A DNA stretch of 64,000 bases from Pseudomonas reidholzensis (GCF_900536025.1 NZ_UNOZ01000013.1:62001-126000), one strand, 5' to 3'; shown: positions 17,746 to 26,410, counted from the stretch's first letter. Numbers and translations are program-made. Notes: generated from the sequence alone by a model not told the origin.

Positions 17746-18932
17746 GCCTCGAGGTGAGCCTCCGCCAGCGTGGGCTGGGCTGGTGCCTGGCGATAGCCCT
17801 AGGGTTGGGTGCCTCGGGCGCTTCAGCGCTTGATGCAACGATATCCGCTCGATACACGGAGGGGCGTTCCCCGGTGTTCGAAAACACCACCCCGCCTGCG
17901 GCCTTCTGCGTGCGCTGGCCGGATTACTGCCGGGGGCGCGAGGTGGTCGACCTGCCAATGACCTATGTCAAGGACGTTACCGAAGCCAGCCCACGTGATC
18001 AGTACTACCTCCGGTTCCCGGGTCGCCGTCAGGTCGACGTATTCCGAGACCAGACGGGTGAATCTCATACGCTGACCTTCGAATTCACCGGTGTCAGCCA
18101 GCGCACATTCGGCCCCCCCTACTATGAAAGTCCCCTCTACAACTCAGTCTTGTCGGGTGGTTGCACGCGGCTAAGGGGTTTTGCCAACCCACCTTGGGTC
18201 GGCTTTCTATGGGCATTCAACACCCCTCAGGCCCCTACAGGCTGCTATTCAAAGAACAACAGAGGCATACCTGACTATTACTATGCGGTGACGGCGGTAG
18301 ACATGGGTGTCACCTACAACCTGATCAACCCGTCCCCCCATCGCATGAAGCCTGGTGTCTATCGCGGCAGCGTCACCTATTCGATCGGCCCAGGAGGCGA
18401 TTTCGATTTTGGCGATGGGGTGAGAGAACTCAATGGCAATACCCTTACCCTGCACTTTGAACTCGATGTGCAGCACGCCTTTTACTTTGACTTTCCGCCG
18501 GGCTCCGATCGTGCTGTGCTGGAGCCGCGGGATGGCTGGCCCGCGTGGCTGGCGGGGGGCAGCTCTCCTCAACGTCTGTACCGTGACCTGCCGTTTCGGC
18601 TGTCGTCGACGGGCCCGTTCAAGGTTTACAAAATGTGCCAGTACGATGTCGACAGCCGTTGTGGGATTCGCAATGAGGAGGGCGACCAGGTGCCTGTGCA
18701 GGTCGCGCTTACGCTACCGGGAGGGCTCATGCATGGAGGGCAGCGTGTCGAGCGCCTGCCCCTGCCCAGCGGATCTGCTCAAGCATTGGAGTTCGAGTCG
18801 AGCGTGCCGACCTTCAGCCGCCCTGGCCAGTTGCATTTCGAAGTGGGCCGCGCCGACGTCCCGGGCATGCTCGGCTACTCCGGCAGTACCTACAGCGGCC
18901 AGGTCACCGTGGTGTTCGATGCCGAACTCTAG
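17742..18932 (+). CDS. CS1-type fimbrial tip adhesin (CfaE/CooD/CblD-like)
   Basis: Minor subunit expected at the pilus tip, initiating assembly and binding the receptor. The 396-residue protein has a signal peptide ending ASGASALD, an N-terminal adhesin domain (about residues 30-235) and a C-terminal pilin domain joined by a short linker. MKPGVYRGSVTYSIGPGGDFDFGDG around residues 203-227 is a signature of the family. Cysteines at about 57 and 64 (FCVRWPDYCRG), 141 and 168 could form disulfides. The adhesin domain is visibly less GC-rich than neighbouring genes. The receptor is unknown. Confidence 0.88.
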   Translation: MSLEVSLRQRGLGWCLAIALGLGASGASALDATISARYTEGRSPVFENTTPPAAFCVRWPDYCRGREVVDLPMTYVKDVTEASPRDQYYLRFPGRRQVDVFRDQTGESHTLTFEFTGVSQRTFGPPYYESPLYNSVLSGGCTRLRGFANPPWVGFLWAFNTPQAPTGCYSKNNRGIPDYYYAVTAVDMGVTYNLINPSPHRMKPGVYRGSVTYSIGPGGDFDFGDGVRELNGNTLTLHFELDVQHAFYFDFPPGSDRAVLEPRDGWPAWLAGGSSPQRLYRDLPFRLSSTGPFKVYKMCQYDVDSRCGIRNEEGDQVPVQVALTLPGGLMHGGQRVERLPLPSGSAQALEFESSVPTFSRPGQLHFEVGRADVPGMLGYSGSTYSGQVTVVFDAEL

Positions 18933-18962
18933 CCTGGCCAGCCCCGCTCAGCGAGGAAGCCT

Positions 18963-19589
18963 ATGTCCACCGCCCTGGTCGTCGACGACCACCCGTTCAT
19001 CCGCGCCACGGTCTGCATGTTGCTGCGCCAAGACCACCTGGACGTAGTCGGCCAGGCCGACAACGGCATCGATGCGCTGCGCCTGGCGCGTGAGCAGGCC
19101 CCCGACCTGATCATCCTCGACATCGCCATGCCCGGCCTCGACGGCCTTGAGGTGATCGCCCGGCTCAAGGCCCTGCAGCACCCGGGCAAGATCGTCGTGC
19201 TGACCTCGCTGCTGGCCGAGGCCTACTCGCTGCGCTGCCTGCAGGCCGGCGCCGCGGGCTATGTGTCGAAGACCGACGACCTTGGCGAGCTGAGCAAGGC
19301 CGTGCGCGCGGTGCTCTCGGGCTACACCTACTTCCCTGAGGTGGCGCTCAGCTCGGTCAACCACCAGGACCTGCGCAGCAGCGAAGCGCAATGCATCGCC
19401 AGCCTCACCGACCGCGAACTGATGGTCTTGCAGCACCTGGCCCGGGGCCTGAGCAATAAAGTGATTGGCGAGCACATGCTGCTGAGCAACAAGACCATCA
19501 GCACCTACAAAAGCCGCCTGCTGGAAAAACTCCGGGTCAATTCATTGATCGACCTGGCGGATTTCGCCCGCCGCAACCAGCTCATTTGA
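18963..19589 (+). CDS. NarL/BvgA-like response regulator
   Basis: DNA-binding response regulator of the LuxR/NarL class. The 208-residue protein has a receiver domain with the phospho-acceptor Asp53 in IILDIAMPGLDG and conserved VVDDHPF at residues 7-13. The LuxR-type HTH follows at about 143-205 (LTDRELMVLQHLARGLSNKVIGEHMLLS). Size and layout match BvgA, EvgA and FimZ. It lies 30 bases after the adhesin gene and 9 bases before the hybrid kinase. The likely targets are the two palindromes of the same locus, which is an inference. Confidence 0.92.
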   Translation: MSTALVVDDHPFIRATVCMLLRQDHLDVVGQADNGIDALRLAREQAPDLIILDIAMPGLDGLEVIARLKALQHPGKIVVLTSLLAEAYSLRCLQAGAAGYVSKTDDLGELSKAVRAVLSGYTYFPEVALSSVNHQDLRSSEAQCIASLTDRELMVLQHLARGLSNKVIGEHMLLSNKTISTYKSRLLEKLRVNSLIDLADFARRNQLI

Positions 19590-19598
19590 CGGCGGCCC

Positions 19599-22500
19599 GT
19601 GCTCCACGCGCGCGTCCTGCTGCTGCTTTGCCTGGTGCTGTGCCTGCCGCTGTCTGCGGCGGCGGCCAGCGCGCCCGCGTTGCACGCACGGGCCAGCCTC
19701 GCTGGGCCGCACGCCGAGCCGCCCACCGCTGACCTGCGCTGGCTCTGGGCCCATCGCCAGTTGCGCCTGGGCGTGCTCGCGCGCGACAACCCGCCGTACG
19801 ACATCCTCGGCACCGGCCAGGCCTACGAGGGCATCAGTGCCGACTATGCCGGGCTGGTGGCCGAGCATCTGCGCCTGGCCATGAGCGTGCAGGTGTTCGC
19901 GTCGTTCGAGCAGGCCGCCGAGGCCCTGCGCGCGGGGGCGATCGACCTGTTGGCCTCGGTCAGCCGCCAGCAGGCCCGCGCGGCCGGCCTGCAGCTGTCG
20001 CGGGCGTACGGCCAGGACCAGCCGTTGTTGATGGCCGCCGACCACGATGGCCAGCCGCTGAAGGCCGCCAGCGAGCCCTTCACCCTGGTGATGGTGGACG
20101 GTTACCGGCCCCTGCAGGAGGTCAGCGCGCGCTACCCGATGGCCCAGGTCCAGCTGCACCCGTCTACGCTCAGCGCCTTCGCGGCGCTGGCGCTGGGCCA
20201 GGCCGAGCTGTACCTGGGTGATGCCCTGAGCGGGCGTTATGTGCGCGGCCGCAACCCGCCCGCCGGGACCGTCGAGCTCGGCCCCGCACGCTGGCCGGAA
20301 GACGCCATCGGTTTTGCCCTGCGCCACCACGACTCACCGCTGGCGCGCCTGGTGGATGCTGCCCTGGCGGCCATCGACGAGCGCCAGCACGCGCAGATCC
20401 GCGAGCGCTGGAGCCCGCTGGCGGCCCAGGCCGCGGAGCCTCGACAGGTGCAGTTGAGCGATGCCGAACAGCGCTGGTTGCAGCACAACCCGAGCATCAC
20501 GGTGCTGGTGGATGAGCAACGGGTACCGTTGAGCTACCGCGACGGCAAGGCGCAGTTGCGCGGTTTGAGCCTGGATGTGCTGCAGGTGATCAGCCGCCGC
20601 ACCGGCTTGCACTTCCAGGTCGAGGCGGGCGGCAGCCTCGAGCGCATGCTCGGCCAGCTCGGCAACGGTCAGGCCCGGCTGATCGCCGGGGTGCCGCGCA
20701 GCCCGGCGCTGGAGCGCAGCCTGGTGTTCAGCCGGGCCTACCTGAGTGCTCCGCGGGTGCTGGTCACCCGCGATGAACCGCAGGCGCCGGCCAGCCTCGA
20801 GCAGTTGGCCGGCGAGCGGCTGGCGGTGGTCTGGGGCAGCGCCGTGCAAGCGACCTTGCCGGTGGGCTACCCGCAGGTTCGCCTGCAGGCGGTGGCGGGC
20901 CCGGTGGCGGCCCTGCACGCGGTCGCGCGCGGCCAGGTGCGCGCCGCCGTGCTGACCCTCGACGACGCCCGGCCGTTGATCGCCCGTTGGTACCCGGGGC
21001 GCTTGCGCATCAGTGCCAGCCTGCCGCTTGCGCCCGCGCACTTCGCGTTGGCCAGTGCCCGCGGCGAAGCGGAACTGCAGAGCATCCTCAACAAGGCCCT
21101 GCTGAGCCTGGCGCCGCACGAAAGCGACCTGCTGATGCGCCGCTGGCGTAACCCGCTGATCGTCGCCGAGGGCGCGTGGCCGCGCTATCGCAACAAGGTC
21201 CTGCTGGGCTTTGCCGTGGCCGTGGTGCTGCTGTCGCTGGCCCTGATGTGGATCCGCTACCTGCGGCGCCTGCAGGTCCGGTTACGCCAGGCGACCGTGG
21301 TGGCAGACACCGCCAACCAGGCCAAGACGCAGTTCCTGACCACCATGAGCCATGAAATCCGCACGCCGCTGCACGCCATGCTGGGCATGCTCGAACTGGC
21401 CCAGCACAAGGCCGGGCAGGGTGTCTTCGACCCCTTGGCGGTGGAGGTGGCGGCGGAGGCGGCGCGCGGCTTGCTCGAGCTGATCGGCGACATCCTCGAC
21501 ATCACCCGCATCGAGGCCGGCCAGTTGCACCTGGCGCCGCAGCGGGTTGGCCTGCGCGACCAAGTGGCGCGGGTGGTCCAGCTGTTCGAGCAGCAGGCAC
21601 GCGGCAAGGGCCTGCAGTTGCGTTTGCAGACGCACGGTGCGGTGGACGTCGAGGTGCTGCTCGACCCCCTGCGCTTCAAGCAGGTGCTGGCCAACCTGCT
21701 GAGCAACGCGATCAAGTTCACCCGCCAGGGCGGGGTCGAGGTGAGCCTGCGCGCGGTGCCCGGTGAAGGCCAGCTGGCGGTCGAGGTGCAGGTCAAGGAC
21801 AGCGGTATCGGCATTGCCGAAGCGGACCTGGCCGCGCTCGGCCAGCCGTTTCGCCAGGCCAGCAATCAGCAGCAGTCGCCGCGTTGCAGCGCGGGGCTGG
21901 GCCTGGGCATCAGCCGCAGCCTGTGTGAAATGATGGGCGGGCGCTTGAGCGTGCGCAGCGTGCTCGGCCAGGGCACCGAGGTGAGCATTCGCTTGAGCCT
22001 GGCACTGTTGTCGCCAACACCGGCACCGGCCGCAGCTGCGCCGGCGCCCCAGGCGCAGGCCAGCCAGGCGCCATTGAGGGTGCTGGTGGTCGACGACTAC
22101 CCGGCCAGCCGGCTGTTGCTGGCCCAGCAGCTCGATTACCTCGGCCATCAGGTGCGGGTTGCCGAAGACGGCGCGCAGGCCCTGCGGCTGTGGCTCACGG
22201 AGCCGTTCGCGGTGGTCATCAGCGACTGCAACATGCCCCGGCTCAATGGCCATGCCCTGGCCCGCGCCATTCGCGAGCACGAGCGGCGCAGTCAGCGCCC
22301 GGCGTGCCGGCTGATCGGGCTCACGGCCAATGCCCAGGCGATCGAACGGCGGCGTTGCCGGGCGTCTGGCATGGACGCTTGCCTGTTCAAACCATTGCGC
22401 CTGGACAGCCTGGTCCAGGCGCTGGCCAGCAGCGCGCCGGTGATGGACGTGGAGTACCTGCAACGCCTGGTCGGCGACGACCGGGCGGGGCTGCTGGCGT

Positions 22501-22796
22501 TGCTCGGCAGCCTGCGCAGCAGTAACCGCAGCGACCTGCAACGCCTGGAGCAACTGGTCGAGGATGTGCCGGCGCTGGCGGAGCTGGCGCACCGGGTCAA
22601 GGGCGGCGCGCGGATCGCCCGCGCCGAAGAGCTGGCCGGCTGGTGCGAGCGCGTCGAGCGCAGCTGTGCCCGTGAGCCGCCGCTGCCCGAGCAATTACGC
22701 GAGGACGTGTGCGCCATGGCAGACGCAATGCGACGCCTTGAGCACAGCCTGGATCAACAGGTGGCGCAAGGCGTCGCACAAGCGGGCGCCCCCTGA
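19599..22796 (+). CDS. BvgS-like hybrid sensor histidine kinase without PAS domain
   Basis: Multi-step phosphorelay sensor. The 1065-residue protein has a signal peptide, two tandem periplasmic Venus-flytrap domains of the SBP_bac_3 type (about 45-280 and 285-520), and one membrane helix (about 531-551). The HisKA H-box MSHEIRTPLHAMLG follows with His585, then an ATPase domain (NLLSNAIKFT, DSGIGIA, GLGLGISR). A receiver (VVDDYPASR, Asp876) and a C-terminal Hpt domain (LAHRVKGGARIA, His998) complete the layout of BvgS/EvgS. Only about 30 residues separate the membrane helix from the H-box, leaving no room for the PAS domain of BvgS. The GTG start at 19599 fits the signal peptide. Its partner is the preceding regulator. 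Confidence 0.92.
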   Translation: MLHARVLLLLCLVLCLPLSAAAASAPALHARASLAGPHAEPPTADLRWLWAHRQLRLGVLARDNPPYDILGTGQAYEGISADYAGLVAEHLRLAMSVQVFASFEQAAEALRAGAIDLLASVSRQQARAAGLQLSRAYGQDQPLLMAADHDGQPLKAASEPFTLVMVDGYRPLQEVSARYPMAQVQLHPSTLSAFAALALGQAELYLGDALSGRYVRGRNPPAGTVELGPARWPEDAIGFALRHHDSPLARLVDAALAAIDERQHAQIRERWSPLAAQAAEPRQVQLSDAEQRWLQHNPSITVLVDEQRVPLSYRDGKAQLRGLSLDVLQVISRRTGLHFQVEAGGSLERMLGQLGNGQARLIAGVPRSPALERSLVFSRAYLSAPRVLVTRDEPQAPASLEQLAGERLAVVWGSAVQATLPVGYPQVRLQAVAGPVAALHAVARGQVRAAVLTLDDARPLIARWYPGRLRISASLPLAPAHFALASARGEAELQSILNKALLSLAPHESDLLMRRWRNPLIVAEGAWPRYRNKVLLGFAVAVVLLSLALMWIRYLRRLQVRLRQATVVADTANQAKTQFLTTMSHEIRTPLHAMLGMLELAQHKAGQGVFDPLAVEVAAEAARGLLELIGDILDITRIEAGQLHLAPQRVGLRDQVARVVQLFEQQARGKGLQLRLQTHGAVDVEVLLDPLRFKQVLANLLSNAIKFTRQGGVEVSLRAVPGEGQLAVEVQVKDSGIGIAEADLAALGQPFRQASNQQQSPRCSAGLGLGISRSLCEMMGGRLSVRSVLGQGTEVSIRLSLALLSPTPAPAAAAPAPQAQASQAPLRVLVVDDYPASRLLLAQQLDYLGHQVRVAEDGAQALRLWLTEPFAVVISDCNMPRLNGHALARAIREHERRSQRPACRLIGLTANAQAIERRRCRASGMDACLFKPLRLDSLVQALASSAPVMDVEYLQRLVGDDRAGLLALLGSLRSSNRSDLQRLEQLVEDVPALAELAHRVKGGARIARAEELAGWCERVERSCAREPPLPEQLREDVCAMADAMRRLEHSLDQQVAQGVAQAGAP

Positions 22797-22812
22797 GCGA
22801 GCTCAGGGGGCG
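22787..22812. terminator. Bidirectional terminator-like hairpin
   Basis: A 10-base stem (CGCCCCCTGA with TCAGGGGGCG) around GCGAGC overlaps the stop codon of the hybrid kinase gene and lies 4 bases past the end of the opposing DUF3309 gene. It probably ends both transcripts, although no T-tract is present. Confidence 0.6.
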
Positions 22813-22816
22813 AGGG

Positions 22817-22969
22817 TCATATCATGCCAAGTAGCAACAGCACCAGGAGGATCACCAGCACCACGCCGATGATGCCGGACGGGCCATAGCCCCAGCTGCG
22901 CGAGTGTGGGAACACCGGTAAGCCACCAATCAACAGCAGGATCAGGATGATGATGAGGATCGTGGTCAT
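22817..22969 (-). CDS. DUF3309 family small membrane protein
   Basis: The 50-residue protein starts MTTILIIILILLLIGGLPVF and continues with HSRSWGYGPSG and a second hydrophobic helix VVLVILLVLLLLG. The two short helices with a central WGYGPSG turn are the pattern of DUF3309, common in proteobacteria and of unknown function. An AAGGA ribosome site lies 8 bases before the ATG. It converges on the pilus kinase gene and marks the return to ordinary chromosomal genes. Confidence 0.8.
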   Translation of the reverse strand: MTTILIIILILLLIGGLPVFPHSRSWGYGPSGIIGVVLVILLVLLLLGMI

Positions 22970-23157
22970 GGGCAGAATCCTTGCGTTGTTCTAAGGGGAA
23001 GAGGCCAGTACGGGCCGCTTACAATTCCGACCGCGGCCGTTAGGCAAAGATTCAATCAATGTCGATGCCGGCCCATTCAGCACCCTGATAGCAGCAGAAC
23101 TCGCTGCAGGCCTTGGCTAGACTCGCGTCATTGCCCACCGCACAAGGCCCCACAACC

Positions 23158-23970
23158 ATGCACAATCGAATGATGATCACTGGCGCCGGTTCCGGCCTCG
23201 GCCGCGAGCTCGCCCTGCGTTGGGCGCGCGAGGGCTGGCGCCTGGCCCTGGCCGATGTCAACGAAGCCGGCCTGCGCGAAACCCTCGAGCTGGTGCGTGG
23301 CGCCGGCGGTGATGGCTTCGTCCAGCGCTGCGACGTGCGCGACTACAGCCAGCTCACGGCCCTGGCCCAGGCGTGCGAGGAGAAGTTCGGCGGCATCGAC
23401 ATCATCGTCAACAACGCCGGGGTCGCGGCGGGTGGGTTCTTTGCCGAGCTGTCGCTGGAGGACTGGGACTGGCAGATCGCGGTCAACCTGATGGGCGTGG
23501 TCAAGGGCTGCAAGGCGTTCTTGCCGCTGCTCGAGCGCAGCCAGGGGCGGATCGTCAACATCGCCTCCATGGCCGCGCTGATGCAGGGGCCGGGCATGAG
23601 CAACTACAACGTCGCCAAGGCCGGCGTGCTGGCGCTGTCGGAGAGCCTGCTGGTGGAGTTGCGCCAGGTGGGCGTGGCGGTGCATGTGGTGTGCCCGTCG
23701 TTCTTCCAGACCAACCTGCTGGACTCGTTCCGCGGGCCGGACCCGGCGATGAAGGCCCAGGTGGGCCGGTTGCTCGAAGGCTCGCCGATCAGTGCGGCTG
23801 ACATCGCCGAGTATGTGCATGCGCGGATTGCCGCCGGGGAGTTCATGATCCTGCCGCACGAGGCGGGGCGCGAGGCGTGGCAGCTCAAGTGCCGGGCGCC
23901 GGAGAAGCTGTATGACGAGATGGCGGGCATGGCGGCGAAGATGCGCGCCAAAGGGCGGCCTGGGGGCTAG
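23158..23970 (+). CDS. SDR family NAD(P)-dependent oxidoreductase
   Basis: Short-chain dehydrogenase of unknown substrate. The 270-residue protein has the cofactor motif TGAGSGLG at about residues 8-15, NNAG near 86 and the catalytic YNVAK near 156, with a Ser in NIASMAA. The ATG at 23158 is chosen because AAGG precedes it and the Rossmann motif then begins at the usual distance from the N-terminus. An Asp at the end of the second strand (LALADVNE) points to NAD(H). It stands alone; a REP pair follows it. Confidence 0.88.
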   Translation: MHNRMMITGAGSGLGRELALRWAREGWRLALADVNEAGLRETLELVRGAGGDGFVQRCDVRDYSQLTALAQACEEKFGGIDIIVNNAGVAAGGFFAELSLEDWDWQIAVNLMGVVKGCKAFLPLLERSQGRIVNIASMAALMQGPGMSNYNVAKAGVLALSESLLVELRQVGVAVHVVCPSFFQTNLLDSFRGPDPAMKAQVGRLLEGSPISAADIAEYVHARIAAGEFMILPHEAGREAWQLKCRAPEKLYDEMAGMAAKMRAKGRPGG

Positions 23971-24008
23971 GCACAATGCCGGTCAGCTAAGACTGGGTTG
24001 CCTGTTGT

Positions 24009-24130
24009 GGGGCCGCTTTGCGGCCCTTTCGCGACACAAGGCCGCTCCCACAGGACCCCCACATATTTCAGAAGCGCCGCTGTACCTGTGGGAGCGGCCT
24101 TGTGTCGCGAAAGGGCTGCGAAGCGGCCCC
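24009..24130. repeat. REP pair (GGCCTTGTGTCGC subtype)
   Basis: Long inverted pair with outer arms GGGGCCGCTTTGCGG and its near complement. The units read CGCGACACAAGGCCGCTCC and its complement, a subtype shared only with the pair at 30170 in this window. It lies between the SDR gene and ynfA. Confidence 0.9.
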
Positions 24131-24224
24131 AGCTTCCTAACTGACTGGCATCGGGCTAGGCAGGCGAATCAGTGCTGATCAATCAGGTATTCTGGGCGCC
24201 TTCTTTCCTGGGATGAATCCTGGC

Positions 24225-24557
24225 GTGATCAACTACTTCTGGTTCTTCCTCGCAGCCCTGTTCGAGATCGGCGGCTGCTACGCCTTCTACCTCTGGCTGC
24301 GGCTGGGCAAGAGCGCCTGGTGGATCCTCCCGGCGCTGCTCAGCCTGACCGTCTTCGGCCTGATCCTCACCCGCGTCGAGGCGGCCTACGCCGGCCGCGC
24401 CTATGCGGCCTATGGCGGCATCTACATCGTCTCTTCGCTGCTCTGGCTGGCGCTGGTGGAGCGGGTCCGGCCGCTGGGCAGCGACTGGCTCGGCGCGGCG
24501 CTGTGCGTCGTCGGGGCAACCATCATCGTGTTCGGCCCGCGTTTCCAGCAGGGCTGA
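24225..24557 (+). CDS. ynfA: YnfA/UPF0060 family membrane protein
   Basis: The 110-residue protein has four hydrophobic helices ([68 protein letters not shown]) and the conserved [18 protein letters not shown] loop. It belongs to UPF0060, related to small multidrug resistance transporters, but transport activity is not established here. GTG 24225 is chosen because the family normally begins directly with the M-x-N-Y-x-W-F-F segment. An ATG four codons upstream (24213) is an alternative. Confidence 0.88.
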   Translation: MINYFWFFLAALFEIGGCYAFYLWLRLGKSAWWILPALLSLTVFGLILTRVEAAYAGRAYAAYGGIYIVSSLLWLALVERVRPLGSDWLGAALCVVGATIIVFGPRFQQG

Positions 24558-24683
24558 AACTGGCCAATCTTGTAGGGTTTTTTACCTAGAGATGTAGGAC
24601 GCGTCTATTTCGTAGCCGAACGATTGTGTAGGTGAATGTACCCCGTGCACGCTCCATTTTCCCTAGTCTTGGAGGATCGGAGC

Positions 24684-24869
24684 ATGCTGGTAATTTCACG
24701 CGACGTCGGCGAGGTCATCACCATCGGCGATGACATTCAGATCCATGTGCTGGCCGTGATCAACGGGGTCGTGCGCTTTGGCGTCAGCGCCCCGCGTGAG
24801 GTGCCGGTGCACCGCACCGAGGTCTACGCGCGGATCAAGGCGCGCCAAGCGCAAGAGCCGGACGAATGA
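24684..24869 (+). CDS. rsmI: CsrA-family translational regulator RsmI
   Basis: Small RNA-binding protein that represses or stabilises mRNAs with GGA motifs and is titrated by sRNAs of the RsmY/Z type. The 61-residue protein starts MLVISRDVGEVITIGDD instead of the MLILTRRVGE of RsmA and keeps the VHRTEVYARI segment with the key arginine of the RNA-binding surface. The divergent N-terminal half and the position downstream of ynfA identify it as the third paralogue known in P. putida. A strong GGAGGA site lies 7 bases before the ATG. A shared terminator follows. Confidence 0.9.
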   Translation: MLVISRDVGEVITIGDDIQIHVLAVINGVVRFGVSAPREVPVHRTEVYARIKARQAQEPDE

Positions 24870-24872
24870 AAA

Positions 24873-24893
24873 GGGGGCTGCACGGCAGCCCCC
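24873..24893. terminator. Shared terminator between rsmI and yheU
   Basis: GGGGGCTGC and GCAGCCCCC form a 9-base stem around ACG. On the minus strand the stem is followed by TTTT, a good intrinsic terminator for the yheU gene. On the plus strand it begins 4 bases after the rsmI stop and lacks a T-tract. Confidence 0.8.
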
Positions 24894-24899
24894 AGCGCG

Positions 24900-25127
24900 T
24901 CAGTCGAGCAACTCGCGCGGCACATCATGCTTGGCCAGCAGCTGGCACTGCTGGCTCTCGAGGTCGAACAGGATGAACGCCTGGCCCTTGGCCAACGCCT
25001 GGCGGACCCGCAGCACACGGGTCTCCAGCGGGGTGTCGTCGCCGTTGTCGGTGCCTTCGCGGGTGACGAAGTCCTCGATCAGGCGGGTCAGGGTGTCGGC
25101 TTCGAGTTGGTCGTAAGGGATCAGCAT
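24900..25127 (-). CDS. YheU/UPF0270 family protein
   Basis: The 75-residue acidic protein MLIPYDQLEADTLTRLIEDF continues with the family's EFVTREGTDxGxxE-like segment (DFVTREGTDNGDDTPLE). It matches the conserved UPF0270 (YheU) family of unknown function. It converges on rsmI, and the NAGGN peptidase gene lies upstream on the same strand after about 67 bases. Confidence 0.88.
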   Translation of the reverse strand: MLIPYDQLEADTLTRLIEDFVTREGTDNGDDTPLETRVLRVRQALAKGQAFILFDLESQQCQLLAKHDVPRELLD

Positions 25128-25194
25128 GCGCAGAGTCGGTCGGTAGTCATCAGTGCGGCCATGCTACGCGAATCCCAACGCCAGCGCGCAGCCT

Positions 25195-26379
25195 TCACCC
25201 TTTGTTGCCGACCAGGCTGTCGACCGCCGGCACCCGTGTATCGCTCTCCATTTGCGCGTCGTGCTCGAGCTGGTGGCTGAAGCGCTCCAGCGAGGTATTG
25301 GCCGGGTTGGAGTCGCTGGCGAACACCGGCGGGCTGAGCAGGTAACCCGCCAGCAGGCGGCTCAGGGTCGCCAGGCTGTCGATGTGGGTACGCTCGTAGC
25401 CGTGGGTCGCGTCGCAGCCAAAGGCTACCAGCGCGGTACGGATATCGTGGCCGGCAGTGACCGCTGAGTGGGCGTCGCTGAAGTAGTAGCGGAACAGGTC
25501 GCGGCGCACCGGCAACTCCTGTTCGCCGGCCAGCTTTAGCAGGTGGCGCGACAGGTGGTAGTCGTAAGGGCCGGACGAGTCCTGCATGGCCACGCTCACC
25601 GCGTGTTCGCTGGAGGCCTGGCCGGGTGCCACCGGGGCGATGTCGATGCCGACGAACTCGCTGACGTCCCACGGCAGCGCGCCGGCGGCACCGGAGCCGG
25701 TCTCTTCGGTGATGGTGAACAGTGGGTGGCAGTCGATCAGCGGTTGCTGGCCGCTTTCGACCACCGCCTTGAGCGCCGCCAGCAGGGCCGCGACACCGGC
25801 TTTGTCGTCCAGGTGGCGGGCGCTGATGTGGCCGCTTTCGGTGAACTCGGGCAGCGGGTCGAACGCGACGAAATCGCCGATCGAGATGCCCAGCGCCTCG
25901 CAGTCGGCGCGGGTGGTGCAGTAGGCGTCGACGCGCACTTCGACGTGGTCCCAGCTGACCGGCATCTGGTCGATGGCGGTATTGAACGCGTGGCCGCTGG
26001 CCATCAACGGCAGCACGCTGCCGCGCAGCACGCCGGTGTCGGTGAAGACGCTGACCCGGCTGCCTTCGGCAAAGCGGCTGGACCAGCAGCCGACCGGCGC
26101 CAGGGCCAGGCGGCCGTTGTCCTGCAGCTGGCGCACGCTGGCGCCGATGGTGTCGAGGTGTGCCGAGACGGCGCGGTCGGGGGAGCTTTGGCGGCCCTTG
26201 AGGGTGGCGCGGATGGTGCCGCGGCGGGTCAGTTCGAAGGGGATGCCGAGTTCATCCAGGCGCTCGGCGACGTAGCGCACGATGGTGTCGGTGAAGCCGG
26301 TGGGGCTGGGGATGGCGAGCATCTCCAGGAGGACGCGTTTCAGGTAGTCGAGATCCGGTTCGGGGTGGTGGGTAGACAT
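25195..26379 (-). CDS. NAGGN-system M42 family peptidase
   Basis: Metallo-aminopeptidase-like enzyme found with the N-acetylglutaminylglutamine amide genes. The 394-residue protein shows the M42 ligands in order: AVSAHLDTIG (His, near residue 70), DDKAGVAAL (bridging Asp), ITEETGSGA (catalytic and metal Glu), GIDIAP (Asp) and ATHGYERTH (C-terminal His). It belongs to the subfamily linked to this osmolyte; it may recycle the dipeptide or process an intermediate, but its reaction is not established. The ATG at 26379 has GGAG about 5 bases upstream. A REP pair lies between it and ngg. Confidence 0.9.
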   Translation of the reverse strand: MSTHHPEPDLDYLKRVLLEMLAIPSPTGFTDTIVRYVAERLDELGIPFELTRRGTIRATLKGRQSSPDRAVSAHLDTIGASVRQLQDNGRLALAPVGCWSSRFAEGSRVSVFTDTGVLRGSVLPLMASGHAFNTAIDQMPVSWDHVEVRVDAYCTTRADCEALGISIGDFVAFDPLPEFTESGHISARHLDDKAGVAALLAALKAVVESGQQPLIDCHPLFTITEETGSGAAGALPWDVSEFVGIDIAPVAPGQASSEHAVSVAMQDSSGPYDYHLSRHLLKLAGEQELPVRRDLFRYYFSDAHSAVTAGHDIRTALVAFGCDATHGYERTHIDSLATLSRLLAGYLLSPPVFASDSNPANTSLERFSHQLEHDAQMESDTRVPAVDSLVGNKG

Positions 26380-26410
26380 GTGCACTCCTCGGCGGGTGGG
26401 TGTTGACCTT

